Source: an uncultured Collinsella sp. | Lineage (GTDB): Bacteria; Actinomycetota; Coriobacteriia; Coriobacteriales; Coriobacteriaceae | DNA length: 64,000 nt | Assembly: GCA_902470695.1 (NCBI GenBank) | Contig: CABRHH010000010.1 | Coordinates: forward strand, 1-64,000 | Direction: 5' to 3' | In this document: in pieces, positions 33,722 through 42,390 of the stretch | How the letters are laid out: every line of letters starts with the position of its first letter | Numbering within the stretch: position 1 is the first letter of the stretch | Notes under the pieces: model-generated | What the model was told of the DNA's origin: nothing | The model's database searches: none | Seen by the model: only the letters and a program-made list of their open reading frames with translations | Made by a program: the position numbers and the translations under genes

Positions 33722-36061
33722 CTATTCACCCATCCCGTCGAAGCGCAGGGCCACCAGCGCGATATCGTCGTCGAGCGCCGAAGAGGTGAAGGTGTCGAGC
33801 TCTGCGAGCACCTGGTCGCACAGGCCCTCGATCCCGCCGTCGGATGCGCGCAGCAGCACATCGCGCAGGCGCTGCTCGCCGAAAAACCCACCGGACGCGT
33901 CGCGGGCTTCCAGTGCGCCGTCGGTGTACATGAATAGCATGTCGCCCGGGGAGAACTCGATGACGCCCTCCTCGTACACCATGTTCTCGAATGCGCCCAC
34001 CACGCCCGATTGCACGCTTAGCAGCTCGACCTCGGCTGCTTCGGTTCCCGGCGCATGCAGCAGCATCGTGGGGGGATGGCCCGCCGAGCAGTAGCGCAGC
34101 TGGCGGGCGCGCAGGTCGATCCGGGCAATGAACACGGTCACGAAGGTCTCGACCCGCGAGAAGCTCATGAGCATGCTGTTGAGGGAACGCGCCATGCGCG
34201 CCGGGGCAAGCCCCTCCCAGGCATAGGCCGCAAGCGCCGTCTTCACCAGCGCCGACATCGAGGCCGCCTCGATGCCCTTGCCCGAGACGTCGCCCAAGAT
34301 CATGACGGCCTGCTCGTCGGGCATGCGCATGAGCGTATAGAAATCGCCGCCCACCAGGGCCTGCGAGGTGGCCGACGAATACAGGCTGTCGGCGGTGATG
34401 CCGGGAACCTCCCCCAGCGAGCTGCGCATGCCCGCCTGGAGCGTCTGGGCGATATGGCGCTCGGACTCCTGCCGACGCGCGCCCGCGGTGACCAGCTCGA
34501 AATCGTGCGCCATATGCGTCAGGTAGTCGAACTCCATGTCGTCGATCGGCTCCTGCGTGCCGTCGCGCAGCAGCAGCATCATGCGGCTGGGTGGGGTGGG
34601 CAGCGTCGAGGCAACGCTGAGCTCGTGCCCGGCTACCGACACCGGGGCGTCCGAAAGCTCACTGATCCCGATGCCCAAGTCGATAAAGACACCTTGGCAG
34701 GGCAGGTCGTGGTACTCCAGCCAAGCGCCGGCGCGGCTCCCCCGCTCGACGCGGGACAGGCGCACCATCTGCGGCGCGCCCGCACCCCCAAGCGGCCCGG
34801 CATCCCCGCGCATGAAGTCCATGCGCCCGCCGGCTCCCACGCGCGCCGCCGGCGCCGTCTCGGAGAAAAAGGCCCCCTCGACACCGCCCGGGATGTCGAT
34901 GCGACTGCCGCCCTCGAAATCGACCACATAGACCCCGCGGGCCGCGTCCAGGTACACCGGCAGGATTCGGCAGGAGAGCATCCGCCGGACCTCATCGAGC
35001 ATCTCGGCCCAGGCCGCCTGACGGCGGTCGCCCTGCTCGAAGAACAGCTCGCGCACGCGGTTCAGCGAGCGGGTGAGCTCGGCGGTGCGGGAGGCGCGCA
35101 CCGAGGTCACCAAGCCCACGAGCTCGATGGACAGGTAGTCGCAGATCACCTCGAGCACGCGTACATCCGCCTTGCGCGGGGCATGCGGGCGCGTCCAGCC
35201 CAGCTCGATGGTTCCCAGCACCTGCGTGCCGAAATACACCGGCACCGCAATCAGGGTCTTGAACGGCGGCATGTCCTGGATGCGCAGACGGTGCGTGCTG
35301 CGGGCGTCCAGGTCGTAGAACGATCCCGAGGCAAACGACTCCCCCGCATCGGCCGGCACCACCGACAGCCGGCAGGCGCGCTGCTCGCGCAGGACATGGG
35401 TGGCGACGCCGGCGCCGTACGGGATGAAATCGGGAACGTAGGCGTCCTCCATGCCCCGGCTGACACCCCGCAGCTTGAAGCCACCGCCCTCGGCGAAATA
35501 GATGACCGTGCCCGCCGCATCGAGCGCCTCGGCCATGCGGTTGAGCACGGTGTCGAGCAGCGTGGGCATGTCGCTGGTGCCCACGGTGGACATGATGACC
35601 GACAGGGTGCCCGCCAGGCGCTTGTTGGCCGCCTGCAGCTCGGAGAGCAGGCGGCGGGTCTTGCGGTCGGAGGCGTAGCGCTCCTCAAGGCTGCGGACGG
35701 CCACGATCAGGCGCTCGGGGGCTTGAGGGCCGCCCGCACGCGCCGAGGAACCCCCGATGCGCAGCGCGCGCACGCGGACGGGGATAAACGATCCGTCGGG
35801 CAGCTTGAGCATCAGCGTGGTCTCACTTGCATCGTCGGCAAAGGGGACCCCATGGGAATCGGAGCGCTCGAAGGAGGTGCTGTAGAGAATGTCCTTGACG
35901 TCGGTGCCCACCACGCGTTCGCGTTCGGCCTTCATGAGCTCCAGCAGCTGCCGGTTCACATGCAGCACCGCCCCATCGAGCGCGCACAGCAGCACGGCAT
36001 CGCTCGTGACCTCGACCACCCGGGCGACATCGGCCAGCTCCTCTTCGACGATACGTTCCAT
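33722..36061 (-). CDS. PAS-GAF-PP2C (SpoIIE/RsbU-type) phosphatase
   Basis: This cytosolic serine phosphatase of 779 residues has an N-terminal PAS domain (about 10-115: VTSDAVLLCALDGAVLHVN), a GAF domain (about 170-335), a middle region and a C-terminal PP2C domain. The PP2C domain shows VGGDFYT, GDVSGKGIEAA, YCSAGHPP, FMYTDGALEA and the final DDDIALVAL metal motifs. The architecture fits a sensor that activates an anti-sigma antagonist by dephosphorylation, as RsbU or RsbP do. The ATG at 36061 has GGGAGCG eight bases upstream. The STAS-HATPase gene follows 28 bp later and is the likely target. The ligand of PAS or GAF is unknown. Confidence 0.88.
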   Translation of the reverse strand: MERIVEEELADVARVVEVTSDAVLLCALDGAVLHVNRQLLELMKAERERVVGTDVKDILYSTSFERSDSHGVPFADDASETTLMLKLPDGSFIPVRVRALRIGGSSARAGGPQAPERLIVAVRSLEERYASDRKTRRLLSELQAANKRLAGTLSVIMSTVGTSDMPTLLDTVLNRMAEALDAAGTVIYFAEGGGFKLRGVSRGMEDAYVPDFIPYGAGVATHVLREQRACRLSVVPADAGESFASGSFYDLDARSTHRLRIQDMPPFKTLIAVPVYFGTQVLGTIELGWTRPHAPRKADVRVLEVICDYLSIELVGLVTSVRASRTAELTRSLNRVRELFFEQGDRRQAAWAEMLDEVRRMLSCRILPVYLDAARGVYVVDFEGGSRIDIPGGVEGAFFSETAPAARVGAGGRMDFMRGDAGPLGGAGAPQMVRLSRVERGSRAGAWLEYHDLPCQGVFIDLGIGISELSDAPVSVAGHELSVASTLPTPPSRMMLLLRDGTQEPIDDMEFDYLTHMAHDFELVTAGARRQESERHIAQTLQAGMRSSLGEVPGITADSLYSSATSQALVGGDFYTLMRMPDEQAVMILGDVSGKGIEAASMSALVKTALAAYAWEGLAPARMARSLNSMLMSFSRVETFVTVFIARIDLRARQLRYCSAGHPPTMLLHAPGTEAAEVELLSVQSGVVGAFENMVYEEGVIEFSPGDMLFMYTDGALEARDASGGFFGEQRLRDVLLRASDGGIEGLCDQVLAELDTFTSSALDDDIALVALRFDGMGE

Positions 36062-36135
36062 GGCGCACGCTCCCGTCTTGAGAACCGAGCACCCGCGCGC
36101 ATCCCGCAGGAGAGCCGACCGGGTGCGATAGATAC

Positions 36136-36157
36136 AACAAAGGCCTCCGAAGAGGCC
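36136..36157 (-). terminator. Terminator of tRNA-Leu
   Basis: On the minus strand GGCCTC-TTCG-GAGGCC is followed by TTTGTT, 14 bases after the tRNA 3' end and before the phosphatase gene. Confidence 0.8.
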
Positions 36158-36170
36158 CTGTGAGATGCGA

Positions 36171-36260
36171 TGGTGTCGGAGGCGGGACTTGAACCCGCAT
36201 GACCAAAAAGCGGTCACTAGCACCTCAAGCTAGCGCGTCTGCCAATTCCGCCACTCCGAC
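36171..36260 (-). tRNA. tRNA-Leu (GAG)
   Basis: The acceptor GTCGGAG pairs with CTCCGAC, with A discriminator and encoded CCA. A long variable arm (TGACCGCTTTTTGGTCA) marks a class II tRNA. The anticodon loop TTGAGGT gives GAG. Confidence 0.95.
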
Positions 36261-36274
36261 ATGCAACGTGGAAG

Positions 36275-36304
36275 ATAGTACCTTACTTCTCCGGCATTGT
36301 GCAA
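36275..36304 (-). promoter_or_regulatory. Promoter of tRNA-Leu
   Basis: On the minus strand TTGCAC (36299-36304) and TACTAT (36275-36280) are 18 bp apart, 15 bp before the tRNA. Confidence 0.7.
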
Positions 36305-36464
36305 GAGAAAATTTTGAGAAAGTTGGGCGGGCCGGACGCGAGCGGGCAGCGGGCGGACACGGCGGCACGGGATGCAGACGGGGCATCGCGTGCGCCGCGG
36401 CGCCGCCGGCGCGGCGACGGGGCGGAGGTGTGCGGTGGGACGCCGGGGAGACACCGGCGGCGAG

Positions 36465-36665
36465 GCATTCCGGGTTCGGTTTTCGGCCATCGAGGGATTT
36501 AGGGTTCGGCATATGTCCATCTGGGGGCGTTTTTTGCCTCCAGATGGACAATGCACGCACCCAACTTTTGCCGACGGATGGAATCCGCACCCTATGTTTG
36601 TCGATGGACAGAATCCGATTCCCGCGTTCGCCGATGGACGGAATACGAACCCACATTTGCGGGCG
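36465..36665. repeat. Oppositely oriented 30-bp repeats around a 15-bp hairpin
   Basis: Two left-type units (GGGTTCGGTTTTCGGCCATC, GGGTTCGGCATATGTCCATC) face about four right-type units (GATGGAC-GAATCCGAACCC type) at 36543, 36573, 36603 and 36633. The centre is a hairpin: 36514-36528 pairs with 36536-36550 with one wobble, loop gtttttt. The layout matches the arrays at 131-813. Confidence 0.8.
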
Positions 36666-36679
36666 AACTGAAGGTGCCG

Positions 36680-37072
36680 AAGCATGCGGCTGTACGGGCG
36701 ACCCGAAGGTGCTGAACCGTGAGGCTGCACTGGTGAACATGGTCGCAAGCGAGCCACAAGCGAACCTCGCCCAGGTCGGCCCCGCAGACGCACTGTGTCC
36801 AAAGCGGCCCCGCAAGCGAACCGCGGCGCAAGGCGGTCCTGCAAGCGAGCCACAAGCGAACCGCAGCCCAGGGCGGCCCCGCAGACGCGTTGCTCCCAAG
36901 GCGGTCCTGCAAGCGAGCCGCGACCCTGGGCGGCACCGCAACGTCCCACAGGCAAGCCGTGGAACAAGTCGGTACCGCAACGCCCCGCAAGCGCACCGCG
37001 GCCCAAGGCAAACCCGTAAGTGCACCGCGGCCCCAGACGGTCCCGCAAGCGCGCCGCGGCACAAAACGACCT
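36680..37072. repeat. Degenerate tandem repeats of 29-39 bp
   Basis: About eight to ten units with consensus CCGCAAGCG-ACCGCGGCCCA then AGGCGGTC follow each other up to the stop codon of the peptide-binding gene. They differ from the 30-bp family next to them. Long frames through them on both strands are repeat translations, not genes. Confidence 0.75.
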
Positions 37073-38743
37073 CTACACGAGCGTGGCCTCGGACAGGCGT
37101 GCGGCACCGAAGGCGCCGAGCTCGAGCGTCGCCACGTGCTCGGACACGACCACCGGCGGCGCGGAGAACGCAAGCGGGATCACCGGCAGAGCCTCGCCCG
37201 CCGTTGCAAGCGCACCGGCGATCAGGCTCTGCCGCGTGGACGAATCCGTTGCCGCATGCGCCGACGCAAGCGCCTCATCAACCGAGGCTTCCGTATAGCC
37301 CGAAACGTTGGTCTGCCCCGCATATGAACTCGCAACGATCGGCGCCACCGCCGCATCCCAGGAGGGCGCCGCCGGCGCCCAACTCGTAAGCGCCAGCTCG
37401 AAGTCGCCCGTACGCAGGCGCTGCAGCAAATCCGCCCGCTCGGACAGTTCGATGGTGACCTTCACACCGAGCGCGGAAAGATCGCTCACCACCGCATCCG
37501 CGATCTTGGGTGCCACCCCGTGCTTGGAGCATGCAAGCGCCACGGTGAGCTCGCGTGCCCCGGACTCATCGGCCGGATAGCCGGCTTCGAGCAGCGACGC
37601 GGCCTGCTCGGCATCATAGGTGCACGCGCTCCACGCATCCGCCGCACCCAAACACGGGCTAAGGAGGCCCGTGGCCGCCACATAGGCGCCGCTCAGGGTT
37701 TTTTCCGCCAGCGCATCCCGATCGATCGCACAGGACAGCGCACGGCGCAGGGGAAGGTTGGCCAGCTTGGCCGAAGCCATATTGCACACCAGATACTGCA
37801 GCTGCGGACGAGGGCCGCGCAGCAGCCGATGCCCTGCCGTGGCGCGGTATCCGTCCTCCGACTCGCCCATATTCTTCTTCACGTTCTCCAGCTGCTCGAC
37901 AGGCACGGCACACAGGTCCGCGTCACCCGCCTCATAGCGCTTGAACGCCGCAACGGTGTCGGACTCAGTCACGAACTTCACGCCGTCGAGGGCAGGGGCG
38001 TCGCCCGCGTACGCATCGTTGCGCACCAGCCGGATTGCATCGCCGTCCTTGCGCGCAGCCTCGAAGGCGAACGCGCCGTTACCCTGCGGCGTGAGCGCGA
38101 ACGTCGCAGCATCGCTTATGGCCGACGACGGCACCGGCGAGAGCGCCGGATGGCACAGCAGCGCCGGGAACTCGGCAAACGCATCGTCAAGCACAACCTG
38201 GAGCGTATACGCATCCGGGCACGTCACGCCCACGAGTTCGGTGGCACTCCCGTCGCGACAGGCCTCCCAGCCCGAAACATGCGTCAGCAGCGCCGCGTTC
38301 GGCGCCACCACGGAGTCCTCATCCGCCGCGTCATCCCCGGCGAGCTCAGCCGTGAACAGGCGCTCCCAGGCGCGCTTGAAGCTCACGGCGTCCACCGCGT
38401 CGCCCGCATGAAAGGTCGCACCCTCCTTCAGATGGAAGGTGAACGTACGCGCATCGGCGGAAACCTCGTATGAGGAGGCAGCCAGGCAGGTCAGCTCATG
38501 GGAGATCGGATCGTAGCGCATGAGCGGGTCGAACAGCTGCAGCGCCACCTGAGCGCCGGCTGCATCCATCAGCGTGGCGGGATCGATGCTCGCCGGCGGA
38601 TCGATGCAGCAGCGCAGCCACGAGCCGCTTTCCTGCTCGTCATCGTCGTGCTCAAACACCTCGGCCACGCGTCCGCAACCGGCCAGCCACGGCACGGCGG
38701 CCAAACTCGCCACACCGCCTAGAAACGCACGTCGATCAAGCAC
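37073..38743 (-). CDS. Peptide ABC transporter substrate-binding lipoprotein
   Basis: This family 5 solute-binding lipoprotein has 556 residues. The N-terminus carries a twin-arginine motif, DRRAFLGG, and the lipobox WLAGC, so Tat export is likely. The mature domain has the family features FDPLMRYDP, FTFHLKEGATFHAGDAVDA and the C-terminal LPVIPLAFSAPP. It is a paralogue of the OppA at 43631-45298. It stands alone downstream of the opp operon terminator. The GTG at 38743 is preferred because GGGGAGGG lies just upstream; a TTG at 38764 is the alternative. It may supply extra peptides to the same OppBCDF. Confidence 0.88.
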   Translation of the reverse strand: MLDRRAFLGGVASLAAVPWLAGCGRVAEVFEHDDDEQESGSWLRCCIDPPASIDPATLMDAAGAQVALQLFDPLMRYDPISHELTCLAASSYEVSADARTFTFHLKEGATFHAGDAVDAVSFKRAWERLFTAELAGDDAADEDSVVAPNAALLTHVSGWEACRDGSATELVGVTCPDAYTLQVVLDDAFAEFPALLCHPALSPVPSSAISDAATFALTPQGNGAFAFEAARKDGDAIRLVRNDAYAGDAPALDGVKFVTESDTVAAFKRYEAGDADLCAVPVEQLENVKKNMGESEDGYRATAGHRLLRGPRPQLQYLVCNMASAKLANLPLRRALSCAIDRDALAEKTLSGAYVAATGLLSPCLGAADAWSACTYDAEQAASLLEAGYPADESGARELTVALACSKHGVAPKIADAVVSDLSALGVKVTIELSERADLLQRLRTGDFELALTSWAPAAPSWDAAVAPIVASSYAGQTNVSGYTEASVDEALASAHAATDSSTRQSLIAGALATAGEALPVIPLAFSAPPVVVSEHVATLELGAFGAARLSEATLV

Positions 38744-39160
38744 CGGGCCCTCCCCGCTCGTCAAATCGAATCACTTGCATCCACCCTAAACCAATCCGCG
38801 CCCAACGCAGCGGTTTTCACACACAATCTGGCAACGAGCACATGGGGGGCGGCTGTACGCGGGAGCGCAGCGGCGCGCACGGGGACTGCGTACGGGCGCG
38901 CGTCGGCGCATTCGAGAGCCATGCGCACCGCATCGTATGAGAACGTGCACACGGGAGCGCAGCGGCGCGCACGGGGGCCGCATGCGCGGCGGTGTGCCGA
39001 AACGTACAGGGGCGCCAACGCACGGCCATATACACGACGGCGCTGCGGCACTCACGGTAACCATACGCGCGGCAACGCACAGGGGCACTCGCCCCGACGC
39101 AAACTGGCACAACACAGCATTCCCTGCGCGCCCAGCCACGCCAGCAGCACGTCGCCGCAT
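38744..39160. repeat. Gap with a 25-bp direct repeat
   Basis: No gene is supported. A 25-bp sequence starting cgggagcgcagcggcgcgca occurs at 38860-38884 and 38952-38976, with decayed relatives around it (gcgcacggggnc, gcggcgc). Confidence 0.6.
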
Positions 39161-39212
39161 ACAAAAACCTCCCACCTCTTGAACGGCACGAGCCAATTCA
39201 AAAGATGGGAGG
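39161..39212 (-). terminator. Terminator of opp operon
   Basis: A 16-bp stem with two wobbles (39168-39183 with 39197-39212) is followed on the minus strand by TTTTTGT. It lies 66 bp after the oppF stop. Confidence 0.92.
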
Positions 39213-39278
39213 CAGTCTCGAGGTGCCGCAGGCGGCTATACGCACGCGCACGCACTCGGCCCGAGCCGCACAGCAACC

Positions 39279-40304
39279 TTACAGGTTGATGTGGCTCTCC
39301 TTGATGGGGAACGGCGCCGCGCGGTGGCAGGCGCAGAAGTGTCCCGGCTGGATCTCGTCGAACGACGGGATCTCGCGCGAGCAGATCTCCTGGGCGATCG
39401 GGCAGCGCGTATGGAACCGGCAGCCGGTGGGCGGATCGATCGGCGAGGGCGGATCGCCCGCGAGGATGATGCGCTTGCGGTTCTTCTGGATGTCCGGATC
39501 GGGAATCGGCACCGCGGACAGCAGCGACTGCGTGTAGGGGTGGTTGGGCTCGGCGTACAGGCTCTTCCAGTCGGAAAGCTCGACCATCTTGCCCAGATAC
39601 ATCACGGCCACGCGGTCGGAGATGTGCTGCACCACCGACAGGTCATGCGCGATGAACAGGTAGGCGGTGCCGTACTGCCGCTGCAAGTCCTTCAGCAGAT
39701 TCAGCACCTGCGCCTGAATCGAGACGTCGAGCGCCGAGACGGGCTCGTCGCAGATGATCAGCTTCGGACGCAGGATGAACGAGCGGGCGATGCCCACGCG
39801 CTGACGCTGGCCGCCGGAGAACTCGTGCGGGTAGCGGTTGATGTGCTCCGGGTTCAGGCCCACCACGTCCAGCAGCTCGCGGACGCGCGTCTGGCGCTCC
39901 TCGGGCGTGCCGATGCCGTGAATCACCATGGGCTCGGCAATGATCTCGCCGATGGTCATACGCGGATTCAGGCTCGCATAGGGATCCTGGAAGATGAACT
40001 GCATCTCGCGGCGCATGGCCTTGAGCTCCTTTTTGCTCATCTTGGAAACGTCGCGGCCCTCGAAGTACACCTTGCCGGAGGTCGGCGGGTCCAGGTGCAT
40101 GATGGCACGACCGGTCGTGGACTTGCCGCAGCCGGACTCGCCCACCAAGCCGAAGGTCTCGCCGGCGCGAATCTCGAAGGAGACGTCGTTGACGGCAGAC
40201 ACCACGCGCTTGGAGAAGCGCGCGGACAGGCCGGAGGCCGTGGGGAACTCCTTGCAGAGGTGCTCGACCTTCAGCAGGGGCATGTTCTCGTTGGACTGAG
40301 CCAT
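39279..40304 (-). CDS. oppF: Oligopeptide ABC transporter ATP-binding protein OppF
   Basis: This is one of the two ATPases of the oligopeptide importer, 341 residues. It has Walker A GESGCGKSTTGRAI, the QDPYASLNPRMTIGEII segment typical of OppF, signature FSGGQRQRVGIAR, Walker B LIICDEPVSALD, and the C-terminal CRFHTRCP-type cysteine motif of the oligopeptide ATPase domain. The ATG at 40304 is one base after the oppD stop, so translation is coupled; a longer frame into oppD is not supported. It is the last gene of oppABCDF. Confidence 0.94.
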   Translation of the reverse strand: MAQSNENMPLLKVEHLCKEFPTASGLSARFSKRVVSAVNDVSFEIRAGETFGLVGESGCGKSTTGRAIMHLDPPTSGKVYFEGRDVSKMSKKELKAMRREMQFIFQDPYASLNPRMTIGEIIAEPMVIHGIGTPEERQTRVRELLDVVGLNPEHINRYPHEFSGGQRQRVGIARSFILRPKLIICDEPVSALDVSIQAQVLNLLKDLQRQYGTAYLFIAHDLSVVQHISDRVAVMYLGKMVELSDWKSLYAEPNHPYTQSLLSAVPIPDPDIQKNRKRIILAGDPPSPIDPPTGCRFHTRCPIAQEICSREIPSFDEIQPGHFCACHRAAPFPIKESHINL

Positions 40305-40305
40305 C

Positions 40306-41427
40306 TTAGCGCTCGCCTCCCTTCGGGGCGTCATCGGGGATCACCGTGGGCATGGTGCCGCGCGAACGCGAGGTATCGGGCGCAAAGCGCTTGAGGAACT
40401 CAGGGTCGTCGGCGTAGTGGCACTCGGCGTAGTGGCCGCTTTCGGTGGTGAACTTCTGCGGGCGCTCGCGGTGGCACAGCTCCGTGGCGTACGGGCAGCG
40501 CGGTGCGAAGGCGCAGCCCTTCGGCAGGTTCACCAGCGAGGGCGGATTGCCCTTGATGGGCGTGAGCGGCTTCTTCTCGTCGGTCGCCTGCTCCGGAATG
40601 GAACGGATAAGACCCCAGGTATACGGATGGCGGCTCTCGTAGAAGATCTCGTCGGCGGTACCGAACTCGACGGGATGGCCGGCATACATGACCATGATCT
40701 TATCGGCCATGTCGGCCACGACGCCCAGGTCATGGGTGATCATGATGATCGCGTTGCCGTTCTTCTCCTGCATCTCCTGCATGAGCTCGATGATCTGCGC
40801 CTGGATGGTCACGTCCAGCGCCGTGGTGGGCTCGTCGGCGATCAGGATGTCCGGATCGCAGGCGAGCGCCATGGCGATCATGACGCGCTGGCGCATGCCG
40901 CCGGAGAACTGGTGCGGGTACTCGTTCACGCGCTTCTCGGGCTCGGGGATGCCCACGAGGTCAAGCAGCTCGGTGGCGCGCTTGAGCGCCTCGGCCTTGG
41001 AGTAGCCGCGGTGCAGGCGCAGGCCCTCGCCCACCTGGCGACCGATCTTGTAGACCGGGTTCAGGGAGGTCATGGGATCCTGGAAGATCATGGCGATGTC
41101 GTTGCCGCGGACGTGCTGCATCTCCTCTTCGCTCATGTTGAGCAGATCGCGCCCGCGATAGGTCACCGTACCGCCCTCCACCCTGCCCGGGGGCATGGAG
41201 ATGAGACCCATGATGGTCATGGCGGTCACGGACTTACCGGAGCCCGACTCGCCCACCACACCCAGCGTCTCGCCGCGGTCCAGCGTGTAGCTCACGCCGT
41301 CGACCGCATGCACGATGCCGTCCTCGGTATGGAAGTACATCTTGAGGTTGTCGACCTCGAGCAGGTGCTGACCCTCGGGGATCGGCTGCTCCTTCAGGTC
41401 GACGAAGTTCTTCTTATTCCTAGCCAT
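40306..41427 (-). CDS. oppD: Oligopeptide ABC transporter ATP-binding protein OppD
   Basis: This is the other ATPase of the importer, 373 residues. It has Walker A GESGSGKSVTAMTIMG, QDPMTSLNPVYKIG, signature FSGGMRQRVMIAMAL, Walker B ILIADEPTTALD and the C-terminal CAFAPRCPYA motif. A 40-residue charged C-terminal tail follows. It starts with ATG and AAAGAG upstream, six bases after oppC. It works as a heterodimer with OppF on the membrane subunits OppB and OppC. Confidence 0.94.
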   Translation of the reverse strand: MARNKKNFVDLKEQPIPEGQHLLEVDNLKMYFHTEDGIVHAVDGVSYTLDRGETLGVVGESGSGKSVTAMTIMGLISMPPGRVEGGTVTYRGRDLLNMSEEEMQHVRGNDIAMIFQDPMTSLNPVYKIGRQVGEGLRLHRGYSKAEALKRATELLDLVGIPEPEKRVNEYPHQFSGGMRQRVMIAMALACDPDILIADEPTTALDVTIQAQIIELMQEMQEKNGNAIIMITHDLGVVADMADKIMVMYAGHPVEFGTADEIFYESRHPYTWGLIRSIPEQATDEKKPLTPIKGNPPSLVNLPKGCAFAPRCPYATELCHRERPQKFTTESGHYAECHYADDPEFLKRFAPDTSRSRGTMPTVIPDDAPKGGER

Positions 41428-41433
41428 AGCTCT

Positions 41434-42381
41434 TTACGCGTCCTTCATCTTGACGTCCAGGGCGTCACGCAGGCCGTCGCCCAGCAGCGTGAATGCCAGC
41501 ACGGTGGTCAGAATCGCCAGGCCGGGCATGATCATGAGCCACGGCTGCGTCTCGAGGAACTGCTGACCGTCCTGGATCAGCGTACCCCACGAGGGATCGG
41601 GCGGGACGACACCCATGCCCAAGAACGACAGGGCCGACTCGGTCAGGATGGCGCCGCCGATGTTCATGGTGGCGTACACCACGATGGAGGCAACGGAGTT
41701 CGGGAAGATGTGGCGCACGATGATGCGGAAGTCCGACGCGCCCATGGCACGGCCGGCGTCCACGTAGTCGCTCTCCTTCACCGACAGGATGGCGCTTCTA
41801 AACACGCGCGCCACCTGCGGCCAACCCAAAACGCCGATCGCGAAGAACACGTTTTGGATGCCGTTGCCGATCACCGCGATCATCGCGATGACGAACAGGG
41901 TGTACGGGAACGCCAGGAAGATGTCGGCCAGGCGCATGATGATCGTGTCCCAGATCCCGCCGTAGTAGGCCGCGATCGCGCCCATCACCAAACCGATCAG
42001 CGTGGAGATGCCGGTGGCGACCAAACCGACGGTGAGCGAGATGCGCGCGCCGTAGATGACGCGGGACAGCACGTCGCGACCGAGCGTGTCGGTGCCGAAC
42101 GGATGCTCAAGCGACGGCGGCTGGCGCGAGTTCATCGCCATGGTAGTGGAGTCCGACGCCGTGGGGTCGCCCAAGGTCTGCGGGACCCACAGGTCGGCGG
42201 TGGCCGCCACGATGACGACGAGCACGATCCAGATGGCCGCGGCGACGGCGAGCTTGTTCTTCGTCAGGCGCTTGAAGGCGTCACCCCACAGGGTGCGCGA
42301 AGGAGCGGCGGCAGCTGCCTTGGGCTGGGCCGCAACGGCAGCCGCACCCGTCTGCTCCATCTCATTGAAGGGGTACTGCAT
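41434..42381 (-). CDS. oppC: Oligopeptide ABC transporter permease OppC
   Basis: This is a membrane subunit of the oligopeptide importer, 315 residues. A cytoplasmic N-terminus of about 40 residues precedes the first membrane segment. Family motifs are HPFGTDTLGRDVLSRVIYGA and the coupling loop GRAMGASDFRIIVRHIFPN, then GVVPPDPSWGTLIQDG. GGAGG precedes the ATG. It lies between oppB and oppD with gaps below ten bases. Confidence 0.94.
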   Translation of the reverse strand: MQYPFNEMEQTGAAAVAAQPKAAAAAPSRTLWGDAFKRLTKNKLAVAAAIWIVLVVIVAATADLWVPQTLGDPTASDSTTMAMNSRQPPSLEHPFGTDTLGRDVLSRVIYGARISLTVGLVATGISTLIGLVMGAIAAYYGGIWDTIIMRLADIFLAFPYTLFVIAMIAVIGNGIQNVFFAIGVLGWPQVARVFRSAILSVKESDYVDAGRAMGASDFRIIVRHIFPNSVASIVVYATMNIGGAILTESALSFLGMGVVPPDPSWGTLIQDGQQFLETQPWLMIMPGLAILTTVLAFTLLGDGLRDALDVKMKDA

Positions 42382-42390
42382 GGTGCCCTC

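Noticed and set aside
36225..37064. Cys/Arg/Gly-rich frames on the minus strand
   Set aside because: They are translations of the tandem repeats and run through the tRNA-Leu gene.
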